DNA of 64,000 nucleotides from Flavobacteriales bacterium ALC-1 (GTDB taxonomy: Bacteria > Bacteroidota > Bacteroidia > Flavobacteriales > Flavobacteriaceae), in the NCBI GenBank assembly GCA_000171875.1, contig ABHI01000006.1, positions 1-64,000 of the forward strand, written 5' to 3'. Below the pieces are notes generated by a model, which worked only from the letters and a program-made list of their open reading frames with translations, did no database searches and was not told the DNA's origin. The position numbers and the translations under genes are program-made. The stretch's first letter is position 1; each line of letters starts with the position of its first letter. Positions 24,577 to 33,470 of this stretch are shown here, in pieces.

Positions 24577-25908
24577 ATGAAGTACAGCTCTTCTATAATC
24601 TCAGTTTTTGTTTTTTTATTATGCATTTCATGTAAAGATGAGCAAAAGCCCATAAGTATTTCTACAGATGATTATCATAACACTGTAGATAAGTTAACTG
24701 AAGTTATGATACACGATATTTTTTCACCACCTGTGGCGAGTAGAATTTATGTGTATCCTAATATTGCAGCTTACGAAACCTTGAACCAAGATAATGCGAC
24801 GTATAAGTCTTTAGTAAACCAACTTAATGGACTTACAGCTATCAAATCAGAAAAAAAAGACGTTTCCATTAATCTAAAATTAGCATCTGTAATTGCTTAC
24901 ATTAATGTGGCAAAAGAATTGGTGTTTTCTAAAGAACGAATAACAACCTACAGAGATAGTCTATATACTAATTGGGAAACTCTAAACGCTGAAGAATTTA
25001 AAAGTGCAAAAGGTTATGGTATAAAAATTTCAGATCAAATTATCACATGGATGAATGCGGATCAATATGTTGAAACACGCACTATGCCAGATTATAACAT
25101 CTATACAGATGACCCATCGCGTTGGGAGCCAACGCCGCCTAGTTACATGAAAGGGATTGAGCCACATTGGAATAAACTAAGACCATTTGTTTTAGATTCT
25201 GCCGCTCAATTTAAACCTGTAACTCATCCTGAATTTTCTTTAGAGAAAGGCACGGTATTTCACAATGAGTTAATGGATGTGTTTAATCTAAATAATGAGA
25301 TTAGAGAAAAAGGCGATGACAGTGAAGAAATAGAAATTGCACGTTTTTGGGATTGTAACCCTTTTGTATCTGTAAACAAAGGACACTTTATGTTCGCTGA
25401 GAAAAAGATAACACCAGGTGCACATTGGATTGGTATCTGTAAAATAGCCTGTAAACAAACCAATTCAGATTATGAAAAAACAGTCTATGCTTATACCAAA
25501 ACATCTTTAGCGATTGCTGATGCCTTTATTAGTTGTTGGGATGAAAAGTATAGGAGTAATTTAATTAGACCAGAAACCTTAATTAATAAGTACATTGATT
25601 TAGAATGGGCTCCAATATTACAAACACCTCCTTTTCCAGAATATACAAGTGGTCACTCTGTAGTTTCAGGAGCATCTTCTGAAGTCCTAACAGAAATTTT
25701 TGGTGATAATTTTGAGTTTGATGATACTACAGAACTCCCTTATGGTTTACCTATGCGAAGTTTTAAATCGTTTAGACTCGCTGCTCAAGAAGCTGCAGTA
25801 AGTCGTCTTTATGGTGGTATTCATTACAAAGCAGCAGTTGAGGTTGGTGTGGATCAAGGTATTGGAGTTGGGACTTTAGTGAATTCTAAAGTTTCTTTTT
25901 TCAAATAG
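24577..25908 (+). CDS. Vanadium-dependent haloperoxidase-like (PAP2) lipoprotein
   Basis: A 443-residue protein with a lipoprotein signal (about residues 1-20, ending CISC). The C-terminal half shows the vanadate/phosphate pocket of haloperoxidases and PAP2 phosphatases: Lys324-x6-Arg331-Pro, Thr357-Ser-Gly-His360, and Ser409-Arg-x4-Ile-His416. The Thr instead of Pro before SGH and the lack of a clear Asp after His416 resemble non-classical members. It could oxidise halide or hydrolyse phosphate in the periplasm; the sequence alone does not decide. It is co-transcribed with the ASPIC lipoprotein (3-nt gap). Confidence 0.85.
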   Translation: MKYSSSIISVFVFLLCISCKDEQKPISISTDDYHNTVDKLTEVMIHDIFSPPVASRIYVYPNIAAYETLNQDNATYKSLVNQLNGLTAIKSEKKDVSINLKLASVIAYINVAKELVFSKERITTYRDSLYTNWETLNAEEFKSAKGYGIKISDQIITWMNADQYVETRTMPDYNIYTDDPSRWEPTPPSYMKGIEPHWNKLRPFVLDSAAQFKPVTHPEFSLEKGTVFHNELMDVFNLNNEIREKGDDSEEIEIARFWDCNPFVSVNKGHFMFAEKKITPGAHWIGICKIACKQTNSDYEKTVYAYTKTSLAIADAFISCWDEKYRSNLIRPETLINKYIDLEWAPILQTPPFPEYTSGHSVVSGASSEVLTEIFGDNFEFDDTTELPYGLPMRSFKSFRLAAQEAAVSRLYGGIHYKAAVEVGVDQGIGVGTLVNSKVSFFK

Positions 25909-25912
25909 CATT

Positions 25913-26275
25913 TTAATACTGTCCAGTACTCAATAATACCAGGGTACAAGCGATTTCAAAATCTATATTATTTTGTTTTAATAAATTATAAAACTCAGGA
26001 TTTTCTGTGCCTGGATTAAAAATAACACGCTCTGGATTTAGTTTTATAATATAATCGTAATACGCTTCTTGTCGCTTTGGATTTAGGTAGAGTGTTACCG
26101 TATTTATAGCTTTATAATTTGTTAATTCCGTGTCTATAGTAACCCCATTTAACTCTCCAACTCTTAATCCAAACGCTTTTACCTCATGGTTATAATTTAC
26201 CAATCTATTAATAGCAATATTTGAATAGCGTTGTGGCTTTAACGATGCTCCTAAGACTAATGTTTTTTTCTTCAA
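25913..26275 (-). CDS. CoA-binding domain protein (YccU-like)
   Basis: A 120-residue Rossmann-fold protein of the CoA-binding family. The first loop is TLVLGASLKPQRYSNIA (residues 5-21), a later segment VTLYLNPKRQEAYYDYI (about 80-96), and VIFNPGTENPEFY (about 104-116) matches the family's nucleotide-binding end. It is a stand-alone small protein; its physiological role is unknown. It converges with the haloperoxidase gene, leaving only 4 nt between them and no clear terminator. Confidence 0.88.
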   Translation of the reverse strand: MKKKTLVLGASLKPQRYSNIAINRLVNYNHEVKAFGLRVGELNGVTIDTELTNYKAINTVTLYLNPKRQEAYYDYIIKLNPERVIFNPGTENPEFYNLLKQNNIDFEIACTLVLLSTGQY

Positions 26276-26379
26276 AATGTTAAAAAGATGTTAAGTAATG
26301 TTAAATAAAGTAACATCTTACAAAAGTAGTCGTCTACACTGTAAGAAACTATCAAATCAATCAAAAAACAATCAAAAAA

Positions 26380-28827
26380 ATGAAGCATTTCTTCGTAATG
26401 CTTATCATGGTTACATCTACCATTTTAAGCGCACAACCCAATTCAAATTCAGATATTAAAAACGGTTCTATTTCAGGACGTGTTATGGATGCAAAGCTTA
26501 ATGAGCCACTTCCTTATGTTAATGTTGTTATAAAAGATGCCGTAAACAAAATCATTACAGGTGGAATTACCAGTGATGATGGAACTTTTAAAATAGACAA
26601 AATTCCTGAAGGCCTTGTAAAGGTAGAAATATCTTTTATTGGATATAAAACGATCCTAAAGGAAGTTAATATTGGTAAAAACGGATATAAAATAAATGTT
26701 GGAGATGTCCTTCTAGAAGAGGACGCTGCAAATTTAGATGAAGTCACCGTAGTTGCAGATGTGTCTACAATTCAACAAAAAGTAGATCGAAAAGTTATTA
26801 CTATAGGTAAGGATTTACAAACAGCTGGAGCAACAGCTAGTGAGATTATGAATAATTTACCTTCAGTAAGCGTAGACCAACAAACAGGGGCTATTAGCTT
26901 GCGTGGTAACCAGAATGTACGTGTTATGGTAGATGGGAAATTATCTAATATTCCTGCAGAACAATTACTTAAACAAATTCCTTCAACTTCTATTAAAAGT
27001 ATTGAGTTGATTACCAATCCTTCAGCAAAGTATAATCCTGAAGGTATGAGTGGTATCATTAATATTGTACTTCATAAGAATACAATGATAGGTTTTAATG
27101 GAAACATTAATGTTGGATTAGCTTATGATATTGAGCCAAAATTTAATAGTTCTATTGATGCTAATTATAGAAACGGAAAGTTTAATCTTTATGGTTCTTA
27201 TAGTAATAGTATAGCAGATAATTATAACTATGGTAAAATTAATAGAGTAGAACAACAGGTAGATCAAAAGTTTAATATTTTAAATAATAATAAATCTCAC
27301 TTATTTAAAGTTGGATTAGATTATTATTTAGATGAAAAAAACACGATTTCTGTATTTACAAATCAGAATATATTTGATGGCTGGACTAATGTAAACACTA
27401 GGATTAATTATCTAACAGATCCTTCGTTAGATCAATCACAAGCTATTAGAGGTGAAAATGAAAATGATTCTCAGCAATATAACTTTAATTATAAGCATGA
27501 TTTTGATGAAGAAGGCCATAATATAGAGTTAGAAGTAGATCATAATATATTTGAAGGTTTTGGGGGTACAAATAATACATTTTTTAGTGCACAGCGTCCA
27601 AACTTTATAGAAGATACAAATACAGACAGAAACAGAACTACTATAAATTTAGATTATGTTAACCCATTATCTGAAACTGTAAAGTTAGAATTAGGTTTGC
27701 AAGCGCGTTTATTTGAAAATAGCATTTTTTACGAATCTGATGGACGTGCTCAGAACGAAGCAGGAGATTATATCCCTACTACCACACGTTTCGATTATAC
27801 TAGAGACATATACTCTGCTTATGCAACTTATGGTAAAAAAATGGAGAAGTGGAGCTATCAAGTTGGTTTAAGAGCAGAAACGGTGAATGTAGATTCTGAA
27901 GCATTTAGAAGAGATTTAGCAGCTAATGAAGAATTAACGATTCCTTTTGAAAATGATTATTTTGAATTGTATCCTTCAGCTTTCTTTACGTATTCTCCAT
28001 CAGAAAAGAATTCATATCAATTAAGTTACAGCAGAAGAATTGATCGTCCTGGAATTGGGCAAGTTAATCCATTACCAGAATTTAATACGGCTTTAATTTC
28101 TCAATTCGGAAACCAAGAATTACGACCACAGTTTACAAACTCTATGGAGGTTAATTACACAAGACAGCTTAAGAAAGGAAGCGTAACAGCCGGTGTATTT
28201 TACAGAATTATTGAAGACGAGATACAGCAAGCTATTTTAATAGATCGAGCGGATACAAACCGTCTAATTCTTACCAATTTAAACTTTGATAATACAACAG
28301 CTTATGGTGTAGAATTGTCATCTAGTTACCGTCCAACAAAATGGTGGAGTATTAATGCTAGTTTCGATTTATTCTCTCAAACTCAAAAAAGTATAGCTGA
28401 ATCATTTGATACTAATGGGGATATTCAATTAAATACTGTAGAAGTAGATAACATTGCCTATAATGTAAGAGCTTTTAACAACTTTAAGGTAAGTAAAAGC
28501 TTAAGCTTCTCTGCTTTTGGAATGTATAGAGGGAAAAATAAAAATATTCAGTTTGAAATGGGAGACATGCTTATGGTTAACTTAGGTATGCGTTATAGTT
28601 TTCTTGAAGGCAATAGAGCTAGCTTTAGTTTGAGCTATAATGACATTTTTGATACTATGTATGCTCGATTTGATGGGCAAAGACCATTCTTACAACGTGG
28701 ACAGTTTAACTGGGAGAGTCAACAGATTTCAGGTCGATTATCTTACCGTTTTGGTGGAGGAAAATATAGAGCTAAATCTCGTAAGCGTCGTGATAATGAC
28801 GAAAAAGAAGGTGGAGGAATATTTTAA
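26380..28827 (+). CDS. TonB-dependent receptor, outer-membrane beta-barrel family
   Basis: An 815-residue outer-membrane protein. A signal peptide (1-18, ending LSAQ) is followed by a carboxypeptidase-regulatory-like domain (about 30-110, SGRVMDAKLNEPLPYVNV). A plug domain follows (about 125-225, including IMNNLPSVSVDQQTGAISLRG and SIKSIELITNPSAKYNPEG), then a barrel rich in aromatic-ended strands. The C-terminal 20 residues are Lys/Arg-rich after GRLSYRFGGG, which is odd for a barrel end. Substrate unknown; no SusD partner is adjacent. Confidence 0.9.
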   Translation: MKHFFVMLIMVTSTILSAQPNSNSDIKNGSISGRVMDAKLNEPLPYVNVVIKDAVNKIITGGITSDDGTFKIDKIPEGLVKVEISFIGYKTILKEVNIGKNGYKINVGDVLLEEDAANLDEVTVVADVSTIQQKVDRKVITIGKDLQTAGATASEIMNNLPSVSVDQQTGAISLRGNQNVRVMVDGKLSNIPAEQLLKQIPSTSIKSIELITNPSAKYNPEGMSGIINIVLHKNTMIGFNGNINVGLAYDIEPKFNSSIDANYRNGKFNLYGSYSNSIADNYNYGKINRVEQQVDQKFNILNNNKSHLFKVGLDYYLDEKNTISVFTNQNIFDGWTNVNTRINYLTDPSLDQSQAIRGENENDSQQYNFNYKHDFDEEGHNIELEVDHNIFEGFGGTNNTFFSAQRPNFIEDTNTDRNRTTINLDYVNPLSETVKLELGLQARLFENSIFYESDGRAQNEAGDYIPTTTRFDYTRDIYSAYATYGKKMEKWSYQVGLRAETVNVDSEAFRRDLAANEELTIPFENDYFELYPSAFFTYSPSEKNSYQLSYSRRIDRPGIGQVNPLPEFNTALISQFGNQELRPQFTNSMEVNYTRQLKKGSVTAGVFYRIIEDEIQQAILIDRADTNRLILTNLNFDNTTAYGVELSSSYRPTKWWSINASFDLFSQTQKSIAESFDTNGDIQLNTVEVDNIAYNVRAFNNFKVSKSLSFSAFGMYRGKNKNIQFEMGDMLMVNLGMRYSFLEGNRASFSLSYNDIFDTMYARFDGQRPFLQRGQFNWESQQISGRLSYRFGGGKYRAKSRKRRDNDEKEGGGIF

Positions 28828-28941
28828 CATATTAAAGTGTCACAAAATACTTTGTGGACAGTCTTTAGTATAGAAACTAACAATACATTTAATAGCTTAC
28901 ATAAATAGTTGATGGTTAGTGTTAATGTTTAGTTATTAAAT

Positions 28942-28977
28942 AAAAAGCCCTGAGAACAGCATGTTGTCAGGGTTTTT
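28942..28977 (+). terminator. Rho-independent terminator after the receptor gene
   Basis: The stem CCCTGA / TCAGGG is flanked by AAAAAG on the left and a T run on the right, about 115 nt after the TonB-dependent receptor stop. Confidence 0.8.
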
Positions 28978-29150
28978 GTTAAATAGACGTTAAATCTGTT
29001 AAGGTTTGAAATAAAACAGAAGTTTTTACGTCTATAGTAATGAGATAAGTTTTAAGTAATAGCAATTATAAATGAAAGTTTGTAATCGTATTAGTTAAGT
29101 AGGTTAATAGTTGAGAAGGCCCAGACGATTTAATTGTTTGGGCTTTTTTG
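28978..29150 (+). ncRNA. Possible small RNA ending in its own terminator
   Basis: Between two terminators, with no ORF, lies a nested inverted repeat: tagacgt (28984-28990) with acgtcta (29028-29034), enclosing tctgtt (28995-29000) with aacaga (29015-29020). About 80 nt later a second terminator occurs (GCCCAGAC ... GTTTGGGC then TTTTTT, about 29118-29149). A terminator with no gene before it suggests a short untranslated transcript. No family recognised and no promoter clearly identified. Confidence 0.35.
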
Positions 29151-29291
29151 TTTGAATAATTTATTTAATAGCAGCTACATATTGTTAAGGTAAGTAATAC
29201 TAACTTTCATTAAATGTGTTTAATCTCTTATTATATATTTGTCGTTAATTATTAAGTAGCTTGATAAGGTTTAAGATTCTTAAATTTCTAA
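29151..29291. other. Intergenic stretch before the FkbM gene end
   Basis: A/T-rich sequence with no ORF. A + strand TATATTTG (29234-29241) fits the -7 consensus but points into the 3' end of a minus-strand gene, so it has no obvious target. Nothing else seen. Confidence 0.3.
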
Positions 29292-30104
29292 TTAGTTTAA
29301 TCTAATTTTTAGTTTTTTCAATATTTCATGTTTAGATTTATGAATACAAAATACATTAAAATTATTTCCAAAATTATCAGTTAATATATTTTTTTGAGGA
29401 TTTATTAGTATATAACCGAAATCACGTAATATCTTTACTACTTCGAGTATATTTTCAGAAATCTCAACCATTAAAGTTGGTGAATGTAATTCAAGAGTTT
29501 TTCTCATACCTTGAAGGGCAAATAATTCAGCACCTTCTATATCTATTTTAATAAAGTCAGGTTTTTCATCTGGATATTCCTGTTCCATGAAGCTATCTAT
29601 AGTTATGGTTTCTACTTCAATTACTTCTTTTGTAGCGTTATTAATTCCAGAGTTTTCTAAAACTTCGTCAAAAACTTTGTAGTCACTTAATAACGAATTA
29701 TTTTGTCCAGATAAATTTTCAACATAAAAATTTGCTTTCCCATTTTCATTAGAAACAGCTTTTTTAATTAATCGAATACTTTGGTAACAATTAATATTTC
29801 TTTTTAAATAGGTCAAATTTTTAGGCTCAGGTTCAAAAACTATTAATTTCTTGGAGTCTTTCATTAAATGGCAAAAATACTGGCTGAAATACCCAATATT
29901 CGCACCAATATCTATTACAAAATTACAATCGGGAACAATTTTACTAAATAAATGGATGGTATCTTTTTCTCTCCTTGTTCCGTAGTACCAAAATCCTTTA
30001 TGCAAAAACGCATCAAGGTAAAAGGGCTTTTTCGTTAAATGATGCCGAATTTTGATCGTACCAGGGTTAAACTTCTTCAAAAGCTTAATAACTAATTTCC
30101 TCAT
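29292..30104 (-). CDS. FkbM family methyltransferase
   Basis: A 270-residue SAM-dependent methyltransferase. Motif I is VIDIGANIGYFSQYF (about 63-77), followed by FEPEPKNLTYLKRNI (about 91-105), then the acidic motif DFIKIDIEGAELFALQGM (about 180-197) typical of the FkbM family. These enzymes O-methylate sugars or other acceptors, often on surface polysaccharides. No partner gene adjoins, as both flanks are long AT-rich gaps. A/T content is high even for this window. Confidence 0.9.
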   Translation of the reverse strand: MRKLVIKLLKKFNPGTIKIRHHLTKKPFYLDAFLHKGFWYYGTRREKDTIHLFSKIVPDCNFVIDIGANIGYFSQYFCHLMKDSKKLIVFEPEPKNLTYLKRNINCYQSIRLIKKAVSNENGKANFYVENLSGQNNSLLSDYKVFDEVLENSGINNATKEVIEVETITIDSFMEQEYPDEKPDFIKIDIEGAELFALQGMRKTLELHSPTLMVEISENILEVVKILRDFGYILINPQKNILTDNFGNNFNVFCIHKSKHEILKKLKIRLN

Positions 30105-30312
30105 GTCTCTTTAATTTAACTTGTATGTTAATAAATAAATGGGGACATATAGATACTATATTTTTATAGTTTCAATATTAGGGGAAGTTCCATTATGTGT
30201 TTTATATAAATTAGATTATAGAAATATTTTATAACACATATAAGCTAAGATAATTGAAAATTTTCATAAACTCAAATTTCTAGTAATATTTGTTTATTAT
30301 TAAAATGTAAAG

Positions 30313-30320
30313 TATATTTG
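30313..30320 (+). promoter_or_regulatory. -7 element TATATTTG before the XRE gene pair
   Basis: This matches TAnnTTTG, 48 nt before ATG 30369. A second perfect match (30355-30362) ends only 6 nt before the ATG and could give a nearly leaderless transcript. Confidence 0.5.
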
Positions 30321-30368
30321 TCATATAGTAAAGATAATTTTACTTAATAGAAAATATATTTGCCAATT

Positions 30369-30818
30369 ATGGATAAAGAAAAGATTATAGATTGCGAGCG
30401 CAACCGCTTAGAAAAAATAACCAATTTTAGATTACCACATAAATTTATGACAGTTGGACTTACTGTTGCAGCATTATCTATTATAATGATGTTTGTACGT
30501 GCCTTTGCTATGGGGGGTGATACAGAATGGTTAAAACTATTATTGCAAAAAGCATTACTTGTTGGTATGCTATTGATGTCTGTGTCTAGAGATAAGGAAG
30601 AGGATGAGTTAACTATAAAATTAAGAATGCAGTCATATGGTTGGGCTTTTATAGTTGGGGTAGTGTATGCTTTAGTTATGCCTTATGTAGAGTTTGGAGT
30701 ATCTAATGTAGTACATTCGGGTGGTGAAACTTATAAAGATTTAGGCGATTTTCAAGTACTTCTTTTTATGCTTATGGTCCAGTTGATGTGTTACCACACC
30801 TTAAAACGCTATAGGTAA
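30369..30818 (+). CDS. Small multi-pass membrane protein paired with an XRE regulator
   Basis: A 149-residue protein with about four predicted helices after a charged N-terminus (MDKEKIIDCERNRLEK), and a short acidic cytoplasmic loop SRDKEEDELTIKLRMQ between helices 2 and 3. I know no function. Its stop overlaps the ATG of the following HTH gene by 1 nt (taATG), so the two are translationally coupled, a common layout for a membrane protein and small XRE regulator in Bacteroidota. ATG 30369 is preferred over TTG 30360. Confidence 0.75.
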   Translation: MDKEKIIDCERNRLEKITNFRLPHKFMTVGLTVAALSIIMMFVRAFAMGGDTEWLKLLLQKALLVGMLLMSVSRDKEEDELTIKLRMQSYGWAFIVGVVYALVMPYVEFGVSNVVHSGGETYKDLGDFQVLLFMLMVQLMCYHTLKRYR

Positions 30819-31018
30819 TGAAAAACACTATAAAAGTAGAACGTGCTATTTTAAGCTTAACACAAGATGACTTAGCTAAAAAAATAGGTGTGTCTCGCCA
30901 GACTATTAACTCTATTGAAGCTAATCGTTATGTGCCTTCAACGGTTTTAGCTTTAAAACTATCTGAAGTATTTAATAAACCTGTAAATGAATTTTTTAAA
31001 CTGAGTATAAATGATTAG
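30818..31018 (+). CDS. Small XRE-type HTH regulator
   Basis: A 66-residue protein that is almost only a helix-turn-helix domain: ERAILSLTQDDLAKKIGVSR (about 7-26), then QTINSIEANRYVPSTVLALK. It closely resembles stand-alone YozG/YgzD-like regulators. It is coupled to the preceding membrane-protein gene by a 1-nt overlap. It probably represses its own operon. No operator palindrome is obvious. Confidence 0.9.
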   Translation: MKNTIKVERAILSLTQDDLAKKIGVSRQTINSIEANRYVPSTVLALKLSEVFNKPVNEFFKLSIND

Positions 31019-31063
31019 TCTAGTTATTATTCTTGTTCAACTTTTAATAAATTGTTTATTAAG

Positions 31064-31528
31064 TTAGAGGTTTTCTGCATTAGATTTTGCTGTTTCAACG
31101 TCTTCCCAAGTATTCCAAATATTTTTTAGTAAAGCTTTAAAAACTGAACTGTCTTTGCGTTTTTCTATGCTATCAAAAAGATCGTGCATTTCACCTCTTA
31201 AATTAGAATACTTGTCCGTAACTTGCTGTATTTCTGTCCAAGCTATCATATGATTTTTAAATGCTATTTCAAACTCTTCTGTGCAGTTTTCATAATTCAA
31301 ATTATTAACTGAATTTACATACTGAGCAATAGTTTTACTCAATGAGATCGTTTCACAATTATGATTTCTAACTGTTCCAAGGGAATCATCTTGCTTAAGA
31401 ATAGATGTTACACAGTCTCTTTGTTGTTTTAGGTTTATAATAGGTTGCTCTTGTGGTGTTTTATTAGAATTATTACAAGCAATAAATAAGCAAAAGCAAA
31501 TAATTACGACTAGTTTAAATGGTTTCAT
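31064..31528 (-). CDS. Small predicted lipoprotein
   Basis: A 154-residue protein with signal KPFKLVVIICFCLFIAC ending in a probable lipidated Cys18, followed by an Asn/Ser/Gln linker and an alpha-helical, Cys-containing domain with coiled-coil character. Family not recognised. It stops 45 nt after the convergent HTH gene and starts 1 nt from the sirtuin stop, so it belongs to the minus-strand operon with the sirtuin and the TPR-like protein. Confidence 0.75.
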   Translation of the reverse strand: MKPFKLVVIICFCLFIACNNSNKTPQEQPIINLKQQRDCVTSILKQDDSLGTVRNHNCETISLSKTIAQYVNSVNNLNYENCTEEFEIAFKNHMIAWTEIQQVTDKYSNLRGEMHDLFDSIEKRKDSSVFKALLKNIWNTWEDVETAKSNAENL

Positions 31529-31529
31529 A

Positions 31530-32210
31530 TCAAGAAGTTTTTAAAATAGATATGAGCTCTTTCATGCCTTCAGTTGCAGATTTAGCAATTACATTTACTT
31601 TACCAGCATTAGAAATCGCTGGCTTAGGATCGATGTAAAAAATAGTAGTATCTGGTTGTACATAGTTAATTAAACTTGCAGCTGGATACACCTGCATACT
31701 TGTGCCTATGATGATGAGAATATCGGCTGCATAACAGATTTTTACTGCAGTTTCAATCATAGGAACATCCTCACCAAACCAAACAATATGAGGACGTAAT
31801 TGATAGCCTTTTTTACAAGTATCACCAAGATTAATATCTTCTGTCCAAACTTGTATATCGTTATAATTCCCTGTGCTTCTAATTTTTAGTAATTCGCCAT
31901 GCAGATGTACCACATCACTACTACCTGCGCGTTCATGCAAATCATCAACATTTTGGGTTACAATAGTTACTTTATAATCAACCTCTAATGCTGCTAAATC
32001 TTTATGTGCTTGATTGGGCTCAACGGTTTTAAGTTGTCTACGTCTTTGGTTATAGAAGTCTAAAACCAACTCAGGATTATTTGCAAAACCTTTTGGGGAT
32101 GCTACTTTCATAACATCATGGCCTTCCCAAAGTCCATCGTGGTCTCTAAATGTTTTTACACCACTTTCGGCACTCATACCAGCTCCAGTTAATACAACGA
32201 TGTGTTTCAT
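31530..32210 (-). CDS. Sirtuin (NAD-dependent deacylase), class III-like
   Basis: A 226-residue sirtuin. It has the NAD-binding GAGMSAESGVKTFRD (9-23), the acyl-pocket Tyr53-Asn-Gln-Arg56 that marks desuccinylase/demalonylase-type (class III) sirtuins, TQNVDDLHERAG, and the catalytic His in VHLHGEL. The four zinc cysteines of classical members are absent (only one Cys in that region, DTCKKG). The start is ATG 32210 (MKHIVVLTG); an upstream ATG at 32258 would overlap the neighbouring gene. It probably removes acyl groups from lysines of metabolic enzymes. Confidence 0.92.
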   Translation of the reverse strand: MKHIVVLTGAGMSAESGVKTFRDHDGLWEGHDVMKVASPKGFANNPELVLDFYNQRRRQLKTVEPNQAHKDLAALEVDYKVTIVTQNVDDLHERAGSSDVVHLHGELLKIRSTGNYNDIQVWTEDINLGDTCKKGYQLRPHIVWFGEDVPMIETAVKICYAADILIIIGTSMQVYPAASLINYVQPDTTIFYIDPKPAISNAGKVNVIAKSATEGMKELISILKTS

Positions 32211-32226
32211 TTTAGCAAACGATTTA

Positions 32227-33435
32227 TCAAGATTTTTTCTCCCATTTTTTATATTCATCAGAAGTTATAAGAGCTTCTAATTGATTTGTACCATCTGGTT
32301 CTTTTTCTTCAAAAAATTTCATAAGCTCCTGTTTGTCATAACCTTCATCTACTAGAACTTGTGCAATTTCTATTGCTTTTTTAAATTTTTCCTGATAGGT
32401 AAGACTTACCATTTCGCCGATATAGGCGTCAAAAATCTCAGGGTAATTTTCTTTTATGTAATTGAAATACTTTTCAGCATTAACATAATCTTCTTGAATT
32501 AAATAAATATGTGCTTTTATTAGATTAAGGAAATCATCTTCTGTTTCAAAAATCAGTTTATCTAGATTTTCTTGCACTAATTTATAGTTCTCTTTTAGAA
32601 TGTAATAATCAATAAGTTTTATATAAAGTGTAGGGTCTTCAGGATATAATTTAGCAAACTCAGCAATAGTATCTTCATAAATTTCATCATTTACTGAAGC
32701 AGCAAATAATATTTTTATTAATAAAAAATACTTTTCTTCAACTAGAGGCCCTTTAATTTTATTCAGTTTTTCAAAGGCTTCTTTAGGTTTTCCACTTTCA
32801 GCCAATTTTCTAGCATTTAATACTTGAAAAACACCATTAATAGTACTATCTTCAGGATCAATGGAATCATTGTCTTTCTCACTCAGAGAAATTTTAAATA
32901 TTCGTTTTATGGTTTCAGATATATGTTCTCCTGATAAATAAATGTATATGTCGTTTACATTTATATTCTCTCCATCTGAGCAAACTTTATAATCATGATA
33001 GTTAATGCCAGTTTCTTCAGAATACAGTCTAAATGAAAAATAGTAAGCTTTTTCTGGAACATCGTAATGGTAATTGACTAAATTATAATAAGCACCATTA
33101 TTTATTTCGTTTAATATTTTCAATCCTAGTTTTTTACTAGTGTCTCCAACACCTTCAATAAATCCTCTGGTAAAACTGTCATTTGTATCTGCACCAGTAC
33201 CACTTAGGATAGACTCCATAAAGGATTGTGAATCAAAATGTTTTTGAAACCCCTCTTGACTTAAATTATGAAAAGACTCTTCTATTTCCGTTGCTAATTC
33301 AATAACCTTTTTGTCATTGGCTTCAGATTGTTCGAGTAACTCGCATAAGCATTTTTTGTTTTCTTGTTGAGCTTCACTAAATTGAAAAGCAAAAAAATAA
33401 AAAATCAAAATAACGTAGTGCAAATTTAATTTCAT
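32227..33435 (-). CDS. Secreted or periplasmic TPR-like protein
   Basis: A 402-residue protein with a signal peptide (about 1-22, ending FSEAQQ). The N-terminal half is of unknown fold. From about residue 200 there are successive 34-residue-like helical repeats (for example LAESGKPKEAFEKLNKI, YVNAEKYFNYIKENYPE, FKKAIEIAQVLVDEGY), typical of TPR scaffolds. It probably acts in a periplasmic assembly or binding role. It lies immediately upstream of the sirtuin gene. Confidence 0.75.
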   Translation of the reverse strand: MKLNLHYVILIFYFFAFQFSEAQQENKKCLCELLEQSEANDKKVIELATEIEESFHNLSQEGFQKHFDSQSFMESILSGTGADTNDSFTRGFIEGVGDTSKKLGLKILNEINNGAYYNLVNYHYDVPEKAYYFSFRLYSEETGINYHDYKVCSDGENINVNDIYIYLSGEHISETIKRIFKISLSEKDNDSIDPEDSTINGVFQVLNARKLAESGKPKEAFEKLNKIKGPLVEEKYFLLIKILFAASVNDEIYEDTIAEFAKLYPEDPTLYIKLIDYYILKENYKLVQENLDKLIFETEDDFLNLIKAHIYLIQEDYVNAEKYFNYIKENYPEIFDAYIGEMVSLTYQEKFKKAIEIAQVLVDEGYDKQELMKFFEEKEPDGTNQLEALITSDEYKKWEKKS

Positions 33436-33470
33436 AGTAGTATCTTATTGTTCCTTAAATATAATATTTT

